Source of the DNA: Streptomyces liliiviolaceus
GTDB taxonomy: Bacteria > Actinomycetota > Actinomycetes > Streptomycetales > Streptomycetaceae
Length of the DNA stretch: 64,000 nt
Direction of reading: 5' to 3'
Assembly: GCF_018070025.1 (NCBI RefSeq)
Contig: NZ_JAGPYQ010000001.1
Location: 1,488,001 to 1,552,000, forward strand
Shown here in pieces: positions 1 to 7,865 of this stretch. Numbering within the stretch: the first letter of the stretch is position 1; each line of letters begins with the position of its first letter. Under the pieces are notes generated by a model, which searched no databases, was not told the origin of the DNA, and worked only from the letters and a program-made list of their open reading frames with translations. The translations under genes and the position numbers were made by a program.

Positions 1-810
1 GCCAGGCTGCTGCACGGAGTCGGCTGGACGGCCGCGTTCGCGGGCAGCTCGGTCGCCGGTGTCGTCGTCCTCGTGCTGATGCTGGCGTTCCTGAAGGACC
101 ACCCCGAGGGACACGAGCCGGAGCCGTTCCCGCACCGGGGGGCCGCCTACGTACGCCGTCAGATCGCCGCGTCCTGGCGGGAGCCCGGCACCCGGCTCGG
201 ACTGTGGGTGCACTTCACGACCCAGTTCCCGGCGATGGTGTTCCTGCTGCTGTGGGGACTGCCGTTCCTCGTCGAGGCCCAGGGCCTGTCCCGCGCGACG
301 GCCGGCGAACTCCTCACCCTCGTCGTGCTCTCCAACATGCTCATAGGCCTGGTGTACGGGCAGATCGTCGCCCGGCACCATGCGGCGCGGCTGCCGCTGG
401 CGCTCGGCACGGTCCTGGCCACGGCGACCGTGTGGGCCGCCACGCTCGCGTACCCCGCCGATCACGCGCCGATGTGGCTGCTGGTCGTGCTGTGCGTGGT
501 GCTCGGCGCGTGCGGGCCCGCTTCGATGATCGGGTTCGACTTCGCGCGGCCGGCGAATCCGCCCGAGCGGCAGGGGACCGCCTCCGGCATCACCAACATG
601 GGTGGGTTCATCGCGTCCATGACGACGTTGTTCGCGGTGGGGGTGCTGCTGGACGCCACCGGGGAGAGCTACACCGTTGCGTTCTCCGCGGTGTTCGTGC
701 TGCAGGCGCTCGGGTTGAGTCAGATTCTTCGGTTGCGGAAGCTTGCGGCTCGGAGGGAGCGGGAGCGGTTGGTGGCGAGTCGGGTGGAGACGGTGCACGT
801 GCCGGCGTAG
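1..810 (+). CDS. MFS transporter, C-terminal part (5' end outside window)
   Basis: The reading frame is open from base 1 to the TAG at 808-810, so about 269 C-terminal residues are visible and the start lies upstream. Several long hydrophobic segments (for example around FPAMVFLLLWGLPFL and WLLVVLCVVLGACG) alternate with short charged loops, as in the second six-helix bundle of the major facilitator superfamily. The basic cytoplasmic tail (LRLRKLAARRERER) is also typical. It would act in the cytoplasmic membrane. The substrate cannot be read from this part. A dispersed GC-rich repeat starts about 30 nt after the stop. Confidence 0.8.
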   Translation, partial: ARLLHGVGWTAAFAGSSVAGVVVLVLMLAFLKDHPEGHEPEPFPHRGAAYVRRQIAASWREPGTRLGLWVHFTTQFPAMVFLLLWGLPFLVEAQGLSRATAGELLTLVVLSNMLIGLVYGQIVARHHAARLPLALGTVLATATVWAATLAYPADHAPMWLLVVLCVVLGACGPASMIGFDFARPANPPERQGTASGITNMGGFIASMTTLFAVGVLLDATGESYTVAFSAVFVLQALGLSQILRLRKLAARRERERLVASRVETVHVPA

Positions 811-835
811 GGGTGGGGGTGGGTGTGCGGGGGCT

Positions 836-945
836 TTTTTCGCCCCCGCCGCCCCTACCCGTTCCCGTCCACGTATGGGGGCTGCGCCCCCTTGCCCCCG
901 TATCGCGCTTCGCGCTCGTCCTCAAACGCCGGACGGGCTGAGAAG
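836..945. repeat. Dispersed intergenic repeat, type A, copy 1
   Basis: A T-run followed by a GC-rich block (CGCCCCCGCCGCCCCTACCC), a short hairpin (GGGGGCTGCGCCCCC) and a conserved tail ending in CAAACGCCGGACGGGCTGA. A near-identical copy is at 2750-2851. It lies between two convergent genes and may work as a bidirectional terminator. Confidence 0.75.
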
Positions 946-951
946 CAGCAG

Positions 952-1776
952 CTACGGCGTGACCGTGAAGTTGTGGAGGATCGCTGCCGTCAGGTCCGGG
1001 TCGCCCTCTGTTTTCAGGCGGTCCGCGACCGCTTCCGGGGTGACCCGGCCGCAGGCCAGGCGGAAGTAGGTCTCCCAGTCGAGGGCGAGGGTGGCGGCCG
1101 GGCCGAGGGAGGGGGAACCGTCTATCGAGCCGACACCGTCGGCGTCGACGCGGACCGTGCGCAGGAACTCGACGGGGCCGTGGACGTCGAAGACGATCGC
1201 CGAGTTCGCCGGTGCGCCCGCGTCCTTGGCGACGACCTTGGGGAGCCTGCTGAGCAGGACGTCGCGGGCGATGAACGCACCCGGGGAGTCGAGGTTGCCC
1301 GGCCTGCCGAGGGTGGTGCGCAGGTCCTGTTCGTGCACCCAGAGGTCGAACGCCCGGTTGCGCATGGACTCTTCGAGGGTGACCTCGGTGCCGAGCGGGC
1401 CGCGGACCAGCGCGTCGGGCTGGCGCGACTCGTTACGCAGCTGACGGTTGCGGCGGATGATCGTGTACTCCAGCTCGGAGGTCATCTCCGGAGCGGTGTG
1501 GTGACGGCGGACGTCGACCTGCATCTCCATGTACCGCTGGTGCTCGTTCGTCACGTGGTACAGGTCGCGGGGGAGCGTGTGGATCGGCCTGGGGTCGCCC
1601 AGCGCCTCGCAGTCGAGGCCGATCACATGGGAGACGATGTCGCGCACCGACCAGCCAGGGCATGGAGTCCGCCGATTCCATTCACCCTCCACCAGCGGCG
1701 ACACGAGATCGGATATCGCGTCGATGGAGTGCGTCCAGGCGTCGGCGTAGGACTGAAGGCTGGGATGCAGACTCAC
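952..1776 (-). CDS. Maleylpyruvate isomerase family mycothiol-dependent enzyme (DinB-like fold)
   Basis: This 274-residue protein matches the actinobacterial TIGR03083 type. An N-terminal DinB-like metal-binding bundle (WTHSIDAIS, CPGWSVRDIVSHVIG with a likely metal-ligand His) precedes an HEQD segment near residue 150 and a C-terminal MDMPI-type domain (TLALDWETYFRLACGR). Family members use mycothiol as cofactor in isomerisation or thiol-transfer reactions in the cytosol, but the substrate here is unknown. The start is GTG at 1776, preceded by a GAGGGG ribosome-binding site. The gene is divergent from the amidase at 1931 and convergent with the MFS gene. Confidence 0.8.
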   Translation of the reverse strand: MSLHPSLQSYADAWTHSIDAISDLVSPLVEGEWNRRTPCPGWSVRDIVSHVIGLDCEALGDPRPIHTLPRDLYHVTNEHQRYMEMQVDVRRHHTAPEMTSELEYTIIRRNRQLRNESRQPDALVRGPLGTEVTLEESMRNRAFDLWVHEQDLRTTLGRPGNLDSPGAFIARDVLLSRLPKVVAKDAGAPANSAIVFDVHGPVEFLRTVRVDADGVGSIDGSPSLGPAATLALDWETYFRLACGRVTPEAVADRLKTEGDPDLTAAILHNFTVTP

Positions 1777-1930
1777 GGAACGGGACCCCTCGGGCGGTTG
1801 GGCGCGGGCAGAACACAGGCTGCGGGTGTCTTGGGACGCTAAGTTACGCTGCTGTGAGGCACCCCGGCAGTGCTTTCGTGTGACGATCGTAGGCCCGTAT
1901 CAAAGCCTCGAATGCCAGGACGGTGGTAGT

Positions 1931-2731
1931 GTGCGCGCCTCTCTCCTCCAGATCGCCGTGGACGAGACCGAATCGGTCGACGCCCGCAGACAGCGTGTCG
2001 CCTCGCTCGTACGGCAGCAGACCGCGTCCGACCTGGTCATCCTGCCCGAACTCTGGACGACCGGCGCCTTCGCCTACGAGTCGTTCGACACCGAGGCCGA
2101 GCCGCTCGAAGGGCCCACGTACGAAGTGATGGCCAAGGCGGCGAGCGACGCGGGTGTGTGGTTGCACGCGGGGTCGATTCCCGAACGGGTGACAGGTGAG
2201 GGTGGAGGGCTGTACAACACCTCGCTCGTCTTCTCGCCCTCCGGTGATCTCGTCGCCACGTATCGCAAGATCCATCGTTTCGGCTTCGACAAGGGCGAGG
2301 CCGTGCTGATGGGTGCCGGGTCCGAGCTGGTCACCGTGCGGCTGCCGGACACCACGGTCGGGCTGGCGACCTGTTACGACCTCCGCTTCCCCGAGCTCTT
2401 CCGGGGGCTCGTCGACGCCGGGGCCGAGACGCTCGTCGTCTCCGCGGGGTGGCCCGAGCGGCGGCGCTCGCACTGGACGCTGCTGGCGCAGGCGCGGGCC
2501 GTCGAAGATCAGGCGTACGTGCTTGCCTGTGGGACCGCGGGGGTGCATGCGGGGGTGCCGCAGGCCGGGTACTCGATCGTGGTCGATCCCTGGGGGGAGG
2601 TTCTCGCCGAGGCGGGGGCCGGGGAGGAGGTTCTCGTGGTGGACTTCGATCCCGCGCGGGTGGGGGTGACGCGGGAGCAGTTTCCCGCGCTGAAGGATCG
2701 GTTGCTGGGGGTTGCGGTGCCGCGACGGTGA
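1931..2731 (+). CDS. Carbon-nitrogen hydrolase (nitrilase superfamily amidase)
   Basis: The 266-residue protein has the nitrilase catalytic triad in order: Glu40 in LPELW, Lys113 in YRKIH, and Cys148 in ATCYDLRFPE. It is likely a cytosolic omega-amidase-like or broad amidase hydrolysing a small carboxamide. I start it at the GTG at 1931 because VRASLLQIAV is the usual first strand of the fold. The frame is open back to an ATG at 1826, but the extra 35 residues look non-coding and would run into the divergent promoter. A type A repeat follows the stop. Confidence 0.85.
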   Translation: MRASLLQIAVDETESVDARRQRVASLVRQQTASDLVILPELWTTGAFAYESFDTEAEPLEGPTYEVMAKAASDAGVWLHAGSIPERVTGEGGGLYNTSLVFSPSGDLVATYRKIHRFGFDKGEAVLMGAGSELVTVRLPDTTVGLATCYDLRFPELFRGLVDAGAETLVVSAGWPERRRSHWTLLAQARAVEDQAYVLACGTAGVHAGVPQAGYSIVVDPWGEVLAEAGAGEEVLVVDFDPARVGVTREQFPALKDRLLGVAVPRR

Positions 2732-2749
2732 GGTGGGCGGGGCCTTTTT

Positions 2750-2942
2750 CGCCCCCGCCGCCCCTACCCGTTCCCGTCCACGTATGGGGGCTGCGCCCCC
2801 TTGCCCCCCGTATCGCGCTTCGCGCTCGTCCTCAAACGCCGGACGGGCTGAATCGTTTTCAGCCTCTCCGGCGTTTGAGGAGCGGGGGTTCGGGGGCTGG
2901 CCCCCAAGTCAGTGACGGGACGGGTAGGGGCGGCGGGGGCGA
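2750..2942. repeat. Type A dispersed repeat, copy 2, within a ~190-bp imperfect palindrome
   Basis: 2750-2851 repeats 841-941 almost exactly. It is followed by a partial inverted counterpart: CCGGCGTTTGAGGA near 2868-2882 mirrors TCCTCAAACGCCGG, and ACGGGTAGGGGCGGCGGGGG near 2919-2940 mirrors the first block. The unit can fold into a long cruciform. It sits between convergent genes and contains no credible reading frame. Confidence 0.75.
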
Positions 2943-2955
2943 GGAAAACCCGGCG

Positions 2956-3444
2956 TCAGTCCGACTCGGCCTCCGCCAGGTGGATCACGCATACCGCCAC
3001 CGCGATCAGCAGCGCCGGATCCGCGTCGTCCCGTACGACCTCCACGCCGTACGTCTCCCGCACCCGCAGCCAGCGGCGCGAGATGAGGGCGAGCAGTTCG
3101 CCGTCGTACTCGACGACGAACTCCCGGTCCAGGATCTTGCCGCTGACGTCGAGCTCGGTACCGTCCGCGAGCGTGACGCGATAGTGGTTGCGCAGCAGCG
3201 ACAGCCGTTTGCGCCGGATGGTCGCCAGCGGCTCGCCGTCCCGCTCGACGACCATCGTGTCCCGCAGCGCGAGCATCTTCTTGTGGATGTCGATCAGCAC
3301 GCGCCCCTGCCGGTCCTTCAGCTCGAAGGTGTCCCGCAGACGCATCGCCTTGCCGTCGACGAGGAAGGCCTTGCGGCCCTGCTCGTCCTCGATCCAGTAG
3401 TCGTCACCGAAGCCCAGGAGCCGGTCGCGTACGAGGAATCTCAT
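2956..3444 (-). CDS. LURP-one-related (LOR) family protein
   Basis: 162 residues with the repeated short beta-strand pattern of the LURP-one/tubby-like fold: MRFLVRDRLLGFGDDYWIEDEQG at the N-terminus, then strands such as DTFELKDRQGRVLIDIHKKM and LALRDTMVVERDG (read in pieces). Length and strand spacing fit bacterial members. The biochemical role of the bacterial family is not established. The ATG overlaps the stop of the upstream GlxA-type regulator by 4 nt (ATGA at 3441-3444), so the two are probably translationally coupled. Confidence 0.8.
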   Translation of the reverse strand: MRFLVRDRLLGFGDDYWIEDEQGRKAFLVDGKAMRLRDTFELKDRQGRVLIDIHKKMLALRDTMVVERDGEPLATIRRKRLSLLRNHYRVTLADGTELDVSGKILDREFVVEYDGELLALISRRWLRVRETYGVEVVRDDADPALLIAVAVCVIHLAEAESD

Positions 3445-4430
3445 GCTTTTAGCGCTTCCCCGGCAGCGGGGCCGAAACGCCGGCGGTAGGCCGACGGACT
3501 GAGTCCCATCTCGCGCCGCAGCCGGGCCCGCAGGTTGGCGGCGGTGCCGAGGCCGCTGCGCTGCGCCACGACGTCGAGCCGTTCCTCGCCGCGTTCGATG
3601 AGCCGGCAGGCCAGCGCCACCCGCTCGGCGGTCAGCCAGGCCAGCGGGGTCGTACCGAGCTGGGCGCGGAAACGGCGGTGCAGCGTGGCCGGGCTGACCG
3701 CCGCGTGCGCCGCGAGGTCCGGGACGGCGAGGGGTTCGCCGATCCGTTCCGCGGCCCAGGCGAGCAGCGGCGCCAGGGATTCGTCCGGGACGTCGGGGAG
3801 CGGTCGTTCGATGAACTGCCGCTGTCCGCCGTCGCGGTGGGCGGCGAAGACGAGCCGCCGGGACACGGCGTTCGCGATCTCGGCGCCGTGGTCGCGCCGG
3901 ACGATGTACAGCCCGAGGTCGAGGGCCGCCGCGCTGCCCGCCGCGGTCAGTACGTCTCCCTCGTCCACGAACAGGACGTCCGGCTCCAGGAGGACCTTCG
4001 GGTGCAGCTCACGGAAGAGGTCGGCCCAGCGCCAGTGCGTGGTGGCCCGGCGCCCGTCCAGGATTCCGGCCTCGGCGAGCGCGAAACTCCCGGTGCACAG
4101 GCTCACGACGCGGGCGCCCCGCGCGTGGGTGCGCCGGACGGCGTCGAGGACGGCCTCCCCGCGCGGGACGACGTTGTCGGGGCGGCCGGGGACTATCAGG
4201 GTGTCCGCGCTGTCCACCGCTTCGAGTCCGGGCACTCCGCTCAGCGTGAAGAAGCCGTGGTTCATGCGGATGCCGGGGGTGGGCGTGCACAGGGTCAGCT
4301 CGTACAACGGGTCCGGGAGGCCGAGTTCGGGGCGGGGCAGTCCGAACAGCTCGGTCGCGACCCCGACCTCGAAGGGGTTGGTGCCCTCGTCGACGATCAC
4401 GGCCACGCGGTGCGAGGATCCATGCGGCAT
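3441..4430 (-). CDS. GlxA family transcriptional regulator (DJ-1/PfpI domain plus AraC HTH)
   Basis: 329 residues. Residues ~8-170 form a DJ-1/PfpI (class I amidotransferase-like) domain with the nucleophile-elbow region VSLCTGSFALAEAG. Residues ~215-320 form an AraC-type double helix-turn-helix (LAAHAAVSPATLHRRFRAQLG, LDVVAQRSGLGTAANLRARLRR). GlxA-type proteins are cytosolic DNA-binding regulators, often of small-molecule catabolism; the effector is unknown here. The gene is divergent from a cupin gene across 52 nt and overlaps the downstream LURP-one gene by 4 nt. Confidence 0.88.
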   Translation of the reverse strand: MPHGSSHRVAVIVDEGTNPFEVGVATELFGLPRPELGLPDPLYELTLCTPTPGIRMNHGFFTLSGVPGLEAVDSADTLIVPGRPDNVVPRGEAVLDAVRRTHARGARVVSLCTGSFALAEAGILDGRRATTHWRWADLFRELHPKVLLEPDVLFVDEGDVLTAAGSAAALDLGLYIVRRDHGAEIANAVSRRLVFAAHRDGGQRQFIERPLPDVPDESLAPLLAWAAERIGEPLAVPDLAAHAAVSPATLHRRFRAQLGTTPLAWLTAERVALACRLIERGEERLDVVAQRSGLGTAANLRARLRREMGLSPSAYRRRFGPAAGEALKA

Positions 4431-4482
4431 GTGCGATTTCTAGCACTCGTCCGAGCCGTGCGCCATCGCCGACGATGACGGT

Positions 4483-4881
4483 ATGAGCGCACCCACGGAA
4501 CCTGTCGCCCTGTCCGCCGCCCTGGCCTCGTTCACCGAGCGGTGGAGTCCTCGCATCGTCGCCGCCGTCAACGACTACGACGTCCGCGTGGCCAAGGTCG
4601 AGGGTGAACACCTCTGGCACGTCCACGACCACACCGACGAGTTCTTCCTGGTCCTGGACGGCGAACTGCACATCGCGCTGCGCGAGGCGGCCGGCGAGCG
4701 CACGGTCGTCCTGCCCAGGGGCAGTGTCTTCACGGTCCCGCGCGGCACGGAGCACAAGCCGTACGCCTCCGTACCGACCGAGATCCTTCTCCTCGAACCG
4801 ACCGGCACGTCCACGGTCGGGGACCGCCACGACGAGGTACCGGACCATGTGGACGAGACGACGGGCCACGCGCTGCGCTGA
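4483..4881 (+). CDS. Cupin domain-containing protein
   Basis: A single-domain 132-residue cupin. Motif 1 is seen as LWHVHDHTDEFFLVLDGELH, with metal-ligand candidates His-x-His and Glu. Motif 2 is FTVPRGTEHKPYA with the distal His. The compact size suggests a small sensor or isomerase-like cupin. It is divergent from the GlxA-type regulator, whose target it may be. Substrate unknown. Confidence 0.82.
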   Translation: MSAPTEPVALSAALASFTERWSPRIVAAVNDYDVRVAKVEGEHLWHVHDHTDEFFLVLDGELHIALREAAGERTVVLPRGSVFTVPRGTEHKPYASVPTEILLLEPTGTSTVGDRHDEVPDHVDETTGHALR

Positions 4882-4885
4882 GCCG

Positions 4886-5071
4886 TCACCGACGTTTCAC
4901 CGCCGTGAGCCGGGCGTTGAGTGCGGTGGGGGTGGGTGAGAGGACGGCCGTCGGGGTGTCGCTCTCGCGGAGGTGGAGGGTGGTCGCGGGGGTGGCTGCT
5001 ATCTCCAGGCAGTCGTTGTCCACGTCGCCTGCGGAGTACGAGGACTTCTGCCAGCGGAGTATCTGAGACAC
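4886..5071 (-). CDS. DUF397 domain-containing protein
   Basis: 61 residues from a GTG at 5071. Hallmarks are LRWQKSSYSAGDVDNDCLEIA followed by LHLRESDTP. In Streptomyces these small proteins are usually encoded next to Scr1-type helix-turn-helix regulators and are thought to pair with them, as BldB/WhiJ-type partners. I chose the GTG because GAAAGG lies 6 nt upstream and the protein then has normal family length. The upstream partner is only a remnant (5082-5210), so this copy may be an orphan. Confidence 0.82.
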   Translation of the reverse strand: MSQILRWQKSSYSAGDVDNDCLEIAATPATTLHLRESDTPTAVLSPTPTALNARLTAVKRR

Positions 5072-5081
5072 CGGAGACCTT

Positions 5082-5210
5082 TCAAAGTTCTTGGGCGATG
5101 CAGCGGATGAGGCCGAGGGAAGCGTGCTCCGTGAGCGCCACGCTGTCAACGCGTTCGAGTTTGGTCCGATACCGACGCAACTGGGCTGGTGCGTCGATGA
5201 ATTCGGCACC
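5082..5210 (-). pseudogene. C-terminal remnant of a DUF5753 helix-turn-helix regulator
   Basis: About 42 residues (EFIDAPAQLRRYRTKLERVD and ALTEHASLGLIRCIAQEL) match the extreme C-terminus of Scr1/DUF5753 regulators, as in the intact gene at 29407. The HTH and most of the DUF5753 domain are missing. Upstream sequence in this frame (RSSRKPGRAAVRRPGVD) shows no homology, and the divergent ATPase gene begins about 95 nt away. A deletion appears to have removed the 5' part and left the DUF397 partner. The short frame could still be translated, but a functional regulator is unlikely. Confidence 0.7.
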
Positions 5211-5304
5211 GTGTGGCGTATCGATCCGGTCGACCCCGGGGCGCCGGACAGCAGCGCGGCCGGGCTTGCGTGAACTCCTCATCCCTCACCGGAGTCGATG
5301 CCCC

Positions 5305-5733
5305 ATGCCCTCGTACACCCTCATCTGCCCACCTCGCGACACCTCCCCCCACATCGCCCGCGAGTTCGTCGCCACCGTCCTGCGCGTCCTGGAGCTGGAC
5401 CGCGGCCTCGTGGACGACGCGATCCTCTGTACCTCCGAACTCGTCACCAACGCTTGCGTGCACGCCAAAAGTGACGGCACCGTGCTGTGGCTGGCCGTGG
5501 AGGAGGGGAAGGTGCGCGTGGTGGTGTACGACGGGGACGAGAACCCGCCGGTGATAAGAGAACTGTCGGCCGAGACGTGGGAGCGGGGCGGTGGCCGGGG
5601 CCTCTACCTGGTGGACAGCCTCACGGAGGGCCGCTGGGGCCACGGTCCGGACATCCCGTACGGCGGGCAGACCCACCCGGAGGGCAAGGCGGTCTGGTTC
5701 GACCTGTCCGTACCGCGTCCGACGGCACCATGA
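5305..5733 (+). CDS. ATP-binding protein (RsbW-like HATPase)
   Basis: 142 residues with a GHKL/HATPase_c_2 fold: N-box ELVTNACVHAKS, G1 box VVVYDGDENPP and G2 region GGGRGLYLVDSL. Family members are cytosolic kinase/anti-sigma-like proteins that bind or phosphorylate partner switches. I start at the ATG at 5305; the longer upstream frame would read through the remnant of the divergent regulator. The same size and architecture recur at 30481, also next to an HTH/DUF397 pair. Confidence 0.85.
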   Translation: MPSYTLICPPRDTSPHIAREFVATVLRVLELDRGLVDDAILCTSELVTNACVHAKSDGTVLWLAVEEGKVRVVVYDGDENPPVIRELSAETWERGGGRGLYLVDSLTEGRWGHGPDIPYGGQTHPEGKAVWFDLSVPRPTAP

Positions 5734-5853
5734 CCGGGCGACGGTGGGATCGGGAGCGGGAGCCGGAACCGATCGGCCCACCGCCCCGACCCGGACATAC
5801 CGCGGCGACCTGAGTCACCTCAGGTGACCGGTATCAGGTGGCGCGTACGCCGG

Positions 5854-6105
5854 TCAGCCGCCGTAACCGTCGCTGTAGCCGCTGTGGTTGTGGTGGCGCT
5901 GGTCGTCGACCACCGTCGTGGTCGGGGGTGCTATCACGGCCCGCCGACGCCTGGCGATGCTGCTGAAGGTCGCCACACCGATCAGGCCGACGATCATGAA
6001 GATGACGCCGACCAGGTCGAGGTTGACCCCCTGCATGTCCCAGTCGGTCGCGAAAGTGAGGATCGCCCCTGCGGCGATCAGAATGATGCATCCGCCCAGG
6101 CCCAT
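5854..6105 (-). CDS. DUF6458 family small membrane protein
   Basis: 83 residues starting at the ATG at 6105, with AGGAGG 8 nt upstream. Two hydrophobic helices (residues ~4-22, GCIILIAAGAILTFATDW, and ~28-48, VGVIFMIVGLIGVATF) flank a short loop, followed by an Arg-rich stretch and a His/Gly/Tyr-rich tail (HHNHSGYSDGYGG). The length and WDMQGVNLDLVGVIFMIVG segment match DUF6458 membrane proteins. Function unknown. Confidence 0.8.
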   Translation of the reverse strand: MGLGGCIILIAAGAILTFATDWDMQGVNLDLVGVIFMIVGLIGVATFSSIARRRRAVIAPPTTTVVDDQRHHNHSGYSDGYGG

Positions 6106-6276
6106 GGATGTCGCCTCCTGTTGCGCACGGTCTCGTGCCGGGCCCGGAGACCGTTCGGCCCCGGGCCCAGTGCGGGTACCCGGAACCGGACCCTCCATGC
6201 AGGGGCGGACGACTCGCCGGGAAGCGGCACGTGGACCCATTCGCTGTACGGGGCCTGCCAGTTGGGGGTCCCGGAA

Positions 6277-6292
6277 GGTTTCACGTGAAACG
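6277..6292. promoter_or_regulatory. parS-like ParB-binding site
   Basis: GGTTTCACGTGAAACG contains the perfect 14-bp palindrome GTTTCACGTGAAAC of the chromosomal parS consensus; only the two outermost bases differ from the 16-bp form. It lies between the aminopeptidase stop and the DUF6458 gene. A perfect site occurs at 14107. Confidence 0.85.
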
Positions 6293-6294
6293 CT

Positions 6295-7593
6295 CTAGCC
6301 CTCCAGAAACGCCACCAACGCATTAGCCAGCAGGAACGGGTCGTCCGCGCCGCACAGTTCGCGGGCGCTGTGCATCGACAGGATGGCCACGCCGATGTCG
6401 ACCGTCTTGATGCCGTGGCGGGCCGCGGTGATGGGGCCGATGGTCGTGCCGCAGGGCATGGAGTTGTTGGAGACGAAGGTCTGGAAGGGCACCCCGGCCT
6501 TGTCGCAGGCGGTGGCGAAGACCGCGCGGCCCGAACCGTCCGTGGCGTAGCGGTTGTTGACGTTCACCTTGAGGATCGGGCCCTTGCCCGCGCGCGGGTG
6601 GTGCGTCGGGTCGTGCCGCTCCGCGTAGTTCGGGTGCACGGCGTGACCCGTGTCGGAGGAGAGACAGACGGTGCCCGCGAACGCGCGCGCCCGGTCCTCG
6701 TACGACCCTCCGCGTGAGAAGACCGAACGTTCCAGCACGCCGCCGAGCAGCGGGCCGTCCGCGCCCGTGTCGGACTGCGAGCCGTTCTCCTCGTGGTCGA
6801 ACGCCGCGAGGACCGGGATGTACGGCAGGGCCTCCTCGGAGGTGGCCACCGCCGCCAGCGCCGCCGTACCGGCGTGCACGGACAGCAGGTTGTCCATGCG
6901 CGGGCCCGCGACGAGGTCCTTGTCGCGGCCCAGGTAGGCGGGCGGTTCGATCGAGTGGACCATCAGGTCCCAGCCGATGGTCTCGCCCTCGGCGATGCCG
7001 GCCTCCTCCTCCAGGAAGCGGATCAGATCGCCGTCGCGCACGTCGTCGCCGAGGCCCCAGACGGGCTGCAGATGCCGCTGCTTGTCGAGCTTGAGGCCCT
7101 CGGCGGTGACGGAACGGTCCAGGTGGATGGCGAGCTGCGGCACCCGCAGCAGCGCGCGGTCGACGTTCACGAGCCGTGTCGAACCGTCCCGCAGCGAGAG
7201 CCGGCCGGCCAGTCCGAGGTCGCGGTCCAGCCAGGAGTTGAGCAGGGGGCCGCCGTAGACCTCGACCGCGACCTGTCTCCAGCCGTGCCCGCCGTTGTCG
7301 GGGCGCGGCTTCACCCGCAGGTTGGGGGAGTCGGTGTGCGCCCCGACGATGCGGAAGGGGGTGTGGGGCTCGGCGCCCTCCGGCACGTACCAGGCCACGA
7401 TCGCGCCGCCGCGCAGCACGTACTTCCCGCCGGTGGTCCCGTCCCACGCGTCGGTCTCCGCGACCTGGCGGAAGCCGGCCTTCTCCAACCGCTCGGCGGC
7501 GTTCGCCACCGCGTGGTACGGGGACGGGCTCGCCGCCAGGAAGGACATGAGGTCGTCGGTGTGTCCGCGGTCGAAGCGGGGGGGTGTGCGCAT
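6295..7593 (-). CDS. apeB: M18 family aminopeptidase
   Basis: 432 residues, standard for M18 (aspartyl aminopeptidase-like) dinuclear zinc enzymes. Visible metal and active-site motifs are VGAHTDSPNLRVKPRP (first His/Asp), FDHEENGSQSDTGADGPLL (catalytic Glu pair), DTGHAVHPNY, and the C-terminal GIAILSMHSARE-type segment (here GVAILSMHSARELCG). It removes N-terminal residues from peptides in the cytosol. ATG start at 7593. The symbol is assigned by family resemblance, not by a search. Confidence 0.88.
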   Translation of the reverse strand: MRTPPRFDRGHTDDLMSFLAASPSPYHAVANAAERLEKAGFRQVAETDAWDGTTGGKYVLRGGAIVAWYVPEGAEPHTPFRIVGAHTDSPNLRVKPRPDNGGHGWRQVAVEVYGGPLLNSWLDRDLGLAGRLSLRDGSTRLVNVDRALLRVPQLAIHLDRSVTAEGLKLDKQRHLQPVWGLGDDVRDGDLIRFLEEEAGIAEGETIGWDLMVHSIEPPAYLGRDKDLVAGPRMDNLLSVHAGTAALAAVATSEEALPYIPVLAAFDHEENGSQSDTGADGPLLGGVLERSVFSRGGSYEDRARAFAGTVCLSSDTGHAVHPNYAERHDPTHHPRAGKGPILKVNVNNRYATDGSGRAVFATACDKAGVPFQTFVSNNSMPCGTTIGPITAARHGIKTVDIGVAILSMHSARELCGADDPFLLANALVAFLEG

Positions 7594-7617
7594 GGGTTCA
7601 CCTTAACGACGGACGAA

Positions 7618-7645
7618 GGCCCGTTCCCGGGGATGGGAACGGGCC
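7618..7645 (-). terminator. Hairpin between acyl-CoA dehydrogenase and aminopeptidase genes
   Basis: 11-bp perfect stem GGCCCGTTCCC / GGGAACGGGCC with a 6-nt loop, 25 nt upstream of the aminopeptidase start. It could terminate read-through from the acyl-CoA dehydrogenase or act as a leader hairpin. Confidence 0.5.
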
Positions 7646-7664
7646 CTCCGGCCGGGAAGGGGTG

Positions 7665-7850
7665 GGGGTGCGTTGTCGCGTGCGGGCCGGTGGGGGTCGG
7701 CCGCGCAGTTCCCCGCGCCCCTGGAGGGCGGGGCTGCGCCCCTGCCCCGTGTGGGCTGTGTGTTCGGGTGCGGGTCGTGTGTGGCTGGTCGCGCAGTTCC
7801 CCGCGCCCCTGAAGAAGGAAGGCGGGGGCTGCGCCCCGCCGTCCCTCCTC
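7665..7850. repeat. Type B dispersed GC hairpin repeats (two units)
   Basis: Two copies of the unit CGCGCAGTTCCCCGCGCCCCT followed by GGCGGGGCTGCGCCCC, at about 7701-7745 and 7789-7840. They lie downstream of the acyl-CoA dehydrogenase stop. The same unit recurs at 10499, 37328, 40545, 47296, 52370 and 54738, always outside coding sequence. Confidence 0.8.
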
Positions 7851-7865
7851 AGGCCGTGGCCCCGG

